Below are positions 14,901 to 17,452 of a DNA stretch of 17,452 bases, one piece after another. The first letter of the stretch is position 1. The number at the start of each line of letters is the position of its first letter. The position numbers and the translations under genes were made by a program. The notes under the pieces are model-generated. The model did not search any database. It was not told the DNA's origin and saw nothing but the letters and a program-made list of their open reading frames with translations. The DNA comes from DASRDR01 sp963812945 [NCBI: uncultured Candidatus Rokubacteria bacterium] (GTDB lineage: Bacteria; Methylomirabilota; Methylomirabilia; Rokubacteriales), in assembly GCA_963812945.1 (NCBI GenBank), contig CAWEXD010000013.1, positions 1 through 17,452 on the forward strand. Direction: 5' to 3'.

Positions 14901-15412
14901 CCAAGGGGCTCCGCTACCTGGGCCGCCTGCTCGAGGATCCGGGTCGGGAGTTCCACGTCCTGGATCTCGTCGCGGTGGAGGAAGGCCTGCCGCCGGAGAC
15001 GCCCGGTTCCGCCCCCGGCGACCTGGAGCGTCCGGCCCGCCTGAGGGATGCCGGCCCGATTCTGGACGCCGAGGCGAAAGCCGCCTACCGTCGGCGGCTC
15101 GAGGAGCTGGAGGTCGAGATCGCCGAGGCGGAGGCCTGGCGCGACCCGGGGCGCGCCGAGCGGGCCCGGGAGGAGAAGGAGTTCCTCGTGCAGGCGCTGG
15201 CCGGCGCCGTGGGGCTCGGGGGGCGCGACCGGATGGCCGCCTCGGCGGCCGAGCGAGCGCGGATCAACGTCACCCGGGCGATCAAGGCCGTGCTGGCCCG
15301 GATCCAGGAGCATAGCCCCGCCCTCGGCCGGCATCTCGCCCGCACGGTGCGCACCGGGATCTACTGCTCCTACGCCCCCGACCCACGCGTTCCCGGGGCC
15401 TGGCGGCTCTAG
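11981..15412 (+). CDS. Large P-loop ATPase/TPR signalling protein with C-terminal winged-helix-like module
   Basis: A 1143-residue multidomain protein. Residues 20-330 form an AAA_16/STAND-type ATPase: AFVGREREMEALL, Walker A GEPGIGKS (51-58), Walker B VAILDDLH (166-173, D170/D171), and a sensor-like LLVLVTYRNTEL (195-206). Residues about 300-400 resemble the helical/winged arm of MalT-like ATPases (QGIKQIIGRRLGQLP, RFSHALVREVLYDDLS). Residues about 405-940 are Ala/Leu-rich helical repeats of TPR type. From 948 the protein changes character: FRREGEYWSIAFQGHIFRL and KGLRYLGRLLEDPGREFHVLDLV (976-997), a charged helix (about 1030-1073), then ARINVTRAIKAVLARI and LARTVRTGIYCSYAPDP. The order ATPase-TPR-DNA-binding-like end suggests a signal-responsive transcription regulator. 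ATG 11981 has only a distant GGAGAAGGG (15 bases). It is divergent from srkA and its target is unknown. The ATPase/TPR parts are firm; the regulator role is inference. Confidence 0.85.
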   Translation: MGSRADSRERDHRPRSTDAAAFVGREREMEALLNGLEDAASGRGRLFVLAGEPGIGKSWLADEFASAARTRGFRVLWGRCWEAGGAPAYWPWVQMLRSLLRDGPPDTLRAQLGPGASHVAQILPEVHELFPGLPAPPSVNPDAARFALFDAVTGFLRNVAAAQPSVAILDDLHAADTPSLLLLQFLASELREGRLLVLVTYRNTELGADDPLTATLGELARHPGTRSLLLGGLSRTEMARFIELTVGRAPSNHLLAAVHRETEGNPLFAREVVELLAHEGRLDPSEDAPFQGLGIPQGIKQIIGRRLGQLPDACKHALTVASVLGREFDAEVVGGVAGLPRDRLVEAFDEAVVARVVTEASTPGQLRFSHALVREVLYDDLSPSRRVSLHQRTGEVLEALYAGNLDPHLAELAHHFTEATSAGNAGKAIRYGRAAGDRAIQLLAYEEAVRLYRMALRASDAAKSRNDVERCELRLALGDAQARAGEFPAAKDTFLSAADLARTSRTPEQLARAALGYGGRFVWEAARGDRHLVPLLKDALAGLGKEDSLLRVKAMARLAGGPMRDEMVREPRDTMSRQAVEMARRLGDPATLAYALDGRYAAVWWPENLEDRLAIATELIHAAEEAGDKERALQGHHYRCLARLERGDMPGVYADADAKARLAEGLRQPAQEAYVVGMQATLALFEGRFVDAEALIPRALALGQRAHGWMEPVYSTLRWYALRREQARLEKVEERLQQAARDFPTYLVLRAVLAQLHTELGREDAAREIFETLAADDFAGVPRDDEWIFCLSVLADVAESLGDVARAEALYRLLLPYAGRNALSNPDNCIGAVARSLGVLAAMTRRWPEAIRHFEDALAMNARTNARPWLARTQCDYGRLLLTRDAPGDRERARDLLARARWTCQELDMTALAKRLSALLEAGERGLADAVLSGPESGAPSGSPHPAMDASVFRREGEYWSIAFQGHIFRLKDAKGLRYLGRLLEDPGREFHVLDLVAVEEGLPPETPGSAPGDLERPARLRDAGPILDAEAKAAYRRRLEELEVEIAEAEAWRDPGRAERAREEKEFLVQALAGAVGLGGRDRMAASAAERARINVTRAIKAVLARIQEHSPALGRHLARTVRTGIYCSYAPDPRVPGAWRL

Positions 15413-15433
15413 CCACCCCGGAATCCGACTCCC

Positions 15434-15456
15434 CCGGAGGGAATCCTTCCCTCTGG
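15434..15456 (+). terminator. Hairpin terminator candidate after the large ATPase gene
   Basis: CCGGAGGGAA (15434-15443) pairs with TTCCCTCTGG (15447-15456) in a 10-bp stem with one G-T pair and the 3-base loop TCC. It begins 21 bases after the stop codon. Only CCCTT follows rather than a T-run, so termination may be partial. Confidence 0.5.
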
Positions 15457-15464
15457 CCCTTCGG

Positions 15465-15487
15465 CGGTCACCCGTCGACGGCGACCG
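15465..15487. promoter_or_regulatory. Nested dyad, possible operator
   Basis: The perfect 10-bp palindrome CCGTCGACGG (15472-15481) is flanked by CGGTC (15465-15469) and GACCG (15483-15487), giving two inverted repeats that share nearly the same centre. It lies between the terminator hairpin and the gene at 15602. It could be a second hairpin in RNA or a DNA site for a dimeric regulator. Confidence 0.3.
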
Positions 15488-15517
15488 TTCCGTCCGGCTG
15501 AACATTCGTTCCGTCCG
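15486..15517. repeat. 11-bp direct repeats 21 bp apart
   Basis: CGTTCCGTCCG occurs at 15486-15496 and again at 15507-15517. The 21-bp period is two turns of the helix, so proteins bound to both copies would lie on the same face. The position, about 85-115 bases before the membrane-protein gene, suits an activator or repressor site. It may instead be a chance GC-rich duplication. Confidence 0.4.
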
Positions 15518-15601
15518 TTCTCACGCCTAGGTGGCGAAGACCCGAGGCGGGAGTCCGACCCGGAGCCCTGAGCCCCGTCCTCGGCAACACGAGAGGTTGG
15601 T

Positions 15602-16192
15602 ATGGCGCACGTTGTCGAGAACCGCCGGCACTGGCTCCCCGCCCCCGCTTCGCTCCTGGCTGGCCTGGGCTGCGGCCTTCTGGTGGCGCTGATCGTCGCC
15701 GGGGCTGGACCCGGAGTCCGGATCGACCCCGAACAGGATGGCGTGGGCACCCGAACGACGGACTTGGCGCTCGAGCGCCTGGAGCGAGCCCTCGAGCGCG
15801 GCGACGGCCGCGCGGCCGGGCGCGCCTGGCACGACGCCCACGTCTCGGCGCTCCGGGGAGACTGGCGGGCGCGAGTGGCGGTCGGCGATGCAGCGCTCCG
15901 CCTCGGGGACGCCGGTCTGGACCAGCAGACTGCCGCGGCCCGGGCTCGGCACAGTTACCTGGCGGCGTTGTTCGTCGCGCGGGCCGAGCGATCCTGGGAG
16001 GGGGTCATCCGGGTCGCCGAGGCGTTCGCGGCCCTGGGCGATGCGGAGCCGGCGGCGCAGAGTCTCCGGATCGCGGACGCGCTCGATCCTCCCACCGATG
16101 CCGCTCTGCGGAATCGGCGGTGGGTGCTCCGGGCGCGCCTGTCACGGGCGCCCGTGCTCACCACGGACTCTCCCGAGACCGTCCGGCCGTGA
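15602..16192 (+). CDS. Hypothetical single-pass membrane protein with helical repeat domain
   Basis: A 196-residue protein I cannot name. A short basic N-terminus is followed by one hydrophobic segment (about 14-35, PASLLAGLGCGLLVALIVAG), probably an anchor with the rest outside the cytoplasm. The remainder is Ala/Arg/Leu-rich and helical: LERLERALERGDGRAAGRAWHDA (about 57-79), YLAALFVARAERSWEGVIRVAEAFAALGD (about 119-147) and AAQSLRIADAL resemble degenerate TPR pairs. ATG 15602 has GAGAGG five bases upstream. Its stop overlaps the next start as GTGA, so the two small membrane proteins are co-translated and likely act together. The 189-base region before it holds a hairpin, a dyad and direct repeats. 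Confidence 0.75.
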   Translation: MAHVVENRRHWLPAPASLLAGLGCGLLVALIVAGAGPGVRIDPEQDGVGTRTTDLALERLERALERGDGRAAGRAWHDAHVSALRGDWRARVAVGDAALRLGDAGLDQQTAAARARHSYLAALFVARAERSWEGVIRVAEAFAALGDAEPAAQSLRIADALDPPTDAALRNRRWVLRARLSRAPVLTTDSPETVRP

Positions 16193-16509
16193 GCGACGGC
16201 ACGCGATCCGATCCCATCCGGGCGAAGGCGGCGCTGGCCCTCGCTGCCGTCTACCTCCTGGCCCTCGGCCTCCTCGGCGGCATCCTGATCGAGCGGATGC
16301 GCTTCGACCGCTCACGCGCCGCGGTGCTCGAGCGCTATGACATCGCCGTTCGCGACTGGAAGGCCGAGCGGATGGCGATCGAGTTGCGTCAAGCCCGCGC
16401 CCGCGGGGACGTGAGCCAGCCCGAGCGACGCGAGGAACGGAGGGCTCAGGCTCCCGCGAGCGCCCCGCGGACGATCTCGAGGGCGCTCCGCTGGGTACTC
16501 TGGCTCTGA
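16189..16509 (+). CDS. Hypothetical small membrane protein
   Basis: A 106-residue protein of unknown function. A basic N-terminus precedes one transmembrane segment (about 13-35, KAALALAAVYLLALGLLGGILI). A charged helix (about 36-85, ERMRFDRSRAAVLERYD and WKAERMAIELRQARARGD) and a basic tail follow. The GTG start at 16189 overlaps the preceding stop as GTGA; the frame is open further upstream, but that part lies inside the preceding gene. The last 64 bases overlap the end of the converging arginase-family gene, an unusually long tail-to-tail overlap. The short length and this overlap lower confidence, but the membrane segment and coupled start argue for a real gene. The helical arm could contact the neighbouring membrane protein. 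Confidence 0.65.
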   Translation: MSDGTRSDPIRAKAALALAAVYLLALGLLGGILIERMRFDRSRAAVLERYDIAVRDWKAERMAIELRQARARGDVSQPERREERRAQAPASAPRTISRALRWVLWL

Positions 16510-17264
16510 TCGCGCTCGGGTACCAGCGTCGTCAGCGCGATCGCGGCGAGCTCTCGCGGCACCCGGCGGGCGGCCCCGACCACCTGCGCCGGGGCGAGCC
16601 CTCCCGGGGCGGGATGGGTGACGCCCGGCGCCAGCGAGGGATCCAGCGTGTCGAGATCGATGTGGAGGTAGGTCGGGAAGCCCAGCGGCGCGAACGCGTC
16701 GAGCTGATCCGGCTCGAAGCGGCGCACCGGCGTCGTGTCGAGCACGGCGCGTTCGGGCGGGTCCAGGTTCCGCACGCCCAGGAGCGAGACGTCGGCCTCG
16801 GCGACAGGCTCCAGGAGCCCGGCCGCCAGCCGGAGGTCGTCGAGGCCGCGCCCGCACACGCAGGCGAGCGGCATCCCCGGGAGGTAGCCCGACGGCGACG
16901 TCTCGGGCGTGTTGAAGTCGCCGTGGGCGTCGAAGTACGCGAGCGCCAGCGGGCCCGGGGAGCTCCGCCGGATCCCCGCGACGATCCCGATGGCGACGAG
17001 GCAATCGCCGCCCAGCACCAGGGGCACGCGCCCCGCCGCGCGCGCCGCGGCGACCAGGTCCGCGATGATCCCGCCGTTCCGGCCGATCCGCGCCCGGGCG
17101 TCGCCCGGTCCCAGGTCGAGCCCGCGCTCGGCGAGCGCCACGTCGTGCCCGTCGCCCCGTAGGGTCTCCACGAGCCCGGCGGCCAGCAGGGCGCCCGGGC
17201 CCAGGCCACCGAGGCGCCGCGGCTCATCGAGCGAGAACGGCGAAGTGATGATCGTGAGCTTCAT
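16446..17264 (-). CDS. Arginase/ureohydrolase family protein with Cys in place of a metal His
   Basis: A 272-residue protein of the arginase-agmatinase-formimidoylglutamase fold, which uses a binuclear Mn site to hydrolyse guanidino-type C-N bonds. Metal-site motifs are FDAHGDFNTP (111-120, with D112, H114 and D116) and HIDLDTLDPS (201-210, with D203 and D205). The substrate-region SPSGYLPGMPLA (123-134) is also typical. The first metal motif reads LGGDCL (84-89): C88 replaces the His of the usual GGDHS. The C-terminal ALTTLVPERD is normal for the family, so the gene is complete. ATG 17264 is chosen because the beta-strand start LTIITSPF follows it; no strong Shine-Dalgarno sequence is present. 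A sigma70-like promoter lies upstream. Substrate class cannot be assigned; with C88 it may not be a standard arginase. Confidence 0.9.
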   Translation of the reverse strand: MKLTIITSPFSLDEPRRLGGLGPGALLAAGLVETLRGDGHDVALAERGLDLGPGDARARIGRNGGIIADLVAAARAAGRVPLVLGGDCLVAIGIVAGIRRSSPGPLALAYFDAHGDFNTPETSPSGYLPGMPLACVCGRGLDDLRLAAGLLEPVAEADVSLLGVRNLDPPERAVLDTTPVRRFEPDQLDAFAPLGFPTYLHIDLDTLDPSLAPGVTHPAPGGLAPAQVVGAARRVPRELAAIALTTLVPERDQSQSTQRSALEIVRGALAGA

Positions 17265-17297
17265 CGACGGCGATCTGCTGTCTTCTTCGTTCCGGGT

Positions 17298-17327
17298 AAT
17301 GTAAGGGGTCTGCGCTCGGTCTGGCAA
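17298..17327 (-). promoter_or_regulatory. Promoter of the arginase-family gene
   Basis: On the minus strand TTGCCA (17322-17327) and TACATT (17298-17303) are separated by 18 bases. The first matches the -35 consensus at five of six positions and the second matches the -10 consensus at four of six. The predicted leader is about 27 bases. Confidence 0.55.
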
Positions 17328-17334
17328 CCGCGCC

Positions 17335-17346
17335 ACGCTGCAGCGT
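17335..17346. promoter_or_regulatory. 12-bp perfect palindrome upstream of the arginase promoter
   Basis: ACGCTGCAGCGT is fully self-complementary. It lies 7 bases beyond the -35 box, centred near -50 relative to the predicted transcription start, where activators commonly bind. No regulator gene sits beside it, so the binding protein is unknown. Confidence 0.35.
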
Positions 17347-17405
17347 TCGGGTAGTACGCGCGGCCGGTCCCCGCGAACCGCGACGGCCCCGGCTCGACGA
17401 TGCGC

Positions 17406-17411
17406 TACACT
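17406..17411 (+). promoter_or_regulatory. Possible -10 box for a gene starting beyond the window
   Basis: GCTACACT resembles the GCTACAAT before the VOC gene and faces right at the window edge. No -35 box is evident and the gene it would serve is not in view. Apart from this and the arginase promoter elements, bases 17265-17452 show nothing coding. Confidence 0.25.
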
Positions 17412-17452
17412 GGCTGCCCGTCATCCCGAGTCGCGTTCACCCTCGAGGCAGG

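Noticed and set aside
1-17452. Search for tRNA, rRNA, CRISPR repeats, transposase or phage genes
   Set aside because: None seen; gene style is even across the window and no flanking direct repeats suggest a mobile island.

Overview
The window is a very GC-rich bacterial chromosome segment with dense coding on both strands, many GTG starts and 4-base start/stop overlaps. The gene mix is a TRAP transporter next to a PhyH-type dioxygenase, a polar amino-acid-type ABC importer with an amidohydrolase and an SDR, a Glyoxalase_3-like VOC protein, and a very large ATPase/TPR regulator. This resembles soil or subsurface lineages such as Rokubacteria/Methylomirabilota or related high-GC Proteobacteria. 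That placement is inference from gene style; no rRNA or marker gene is present. I saw no tRNA, rRNA, CRISPR array, insertion sequence or phage gene.

Layout. (1) 1-2193, plus strand: TRAP large permease followed by a phytanoyl-CoA dioxygenase-family enzyme, probably the end of an uptake/catabolism operon that begins before the window. (2) 2353-7546, minus strand: a six-gene operon read from right to left, with ABC ATPase, two permeases, periplasmic binding protein, amidohydrolase and SDR. A good sigma70-like promoter lies at 7691-7719. A long hairpin follows the binding-protein gene, and the last two genes overlap by ATGA. (3) 7832-10392: VOC protein (+), alpha/beta hydrolase (-, tail-to-tail overlap with the VOC gene) and a SAM methyltransferase (+). 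(4) 10406-11861, minus: an SrkA/RdoA-like stress kinase followed by a YaiI/YqxD protein. (5) 11981-15412, plus: a 1143-residue MalT-like protein with an N-terminal P-loop ATPase, a long helical (TPR) middle and a C-terminal module that looks like an OmpR-type winged helix split by a charged helical insertion. (6) 15413-16509: a regulatory-looking intergenic region (hairpin, nested dyad, 21-bp-spaced direct repeats), then two overlapping genes for small single-pass membrane proteins. (7) 16446-17264, minus: an arginase-family protein with its own promoter.

How the genes may work together. The minus-strand cassette reads as 'import, hydrolyse or decarboxylate, then oxidise or reduce' for one unknown small molecule. 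Three residue-level oddities bear on this. The binding protein lacks the Asp that normally holds the alpha-amino group of amino acids. The amidohydrolase lacks the two internal His residues usual for its family. The arginase-family protein has Cys where a metal-binding His is usual. The first two suggest the cassette's substrate is not an ordinary amino acid. The large ATPase/TPR protein, with its unusual C-terminal module, is the best candidate for poorly described biology in the window.
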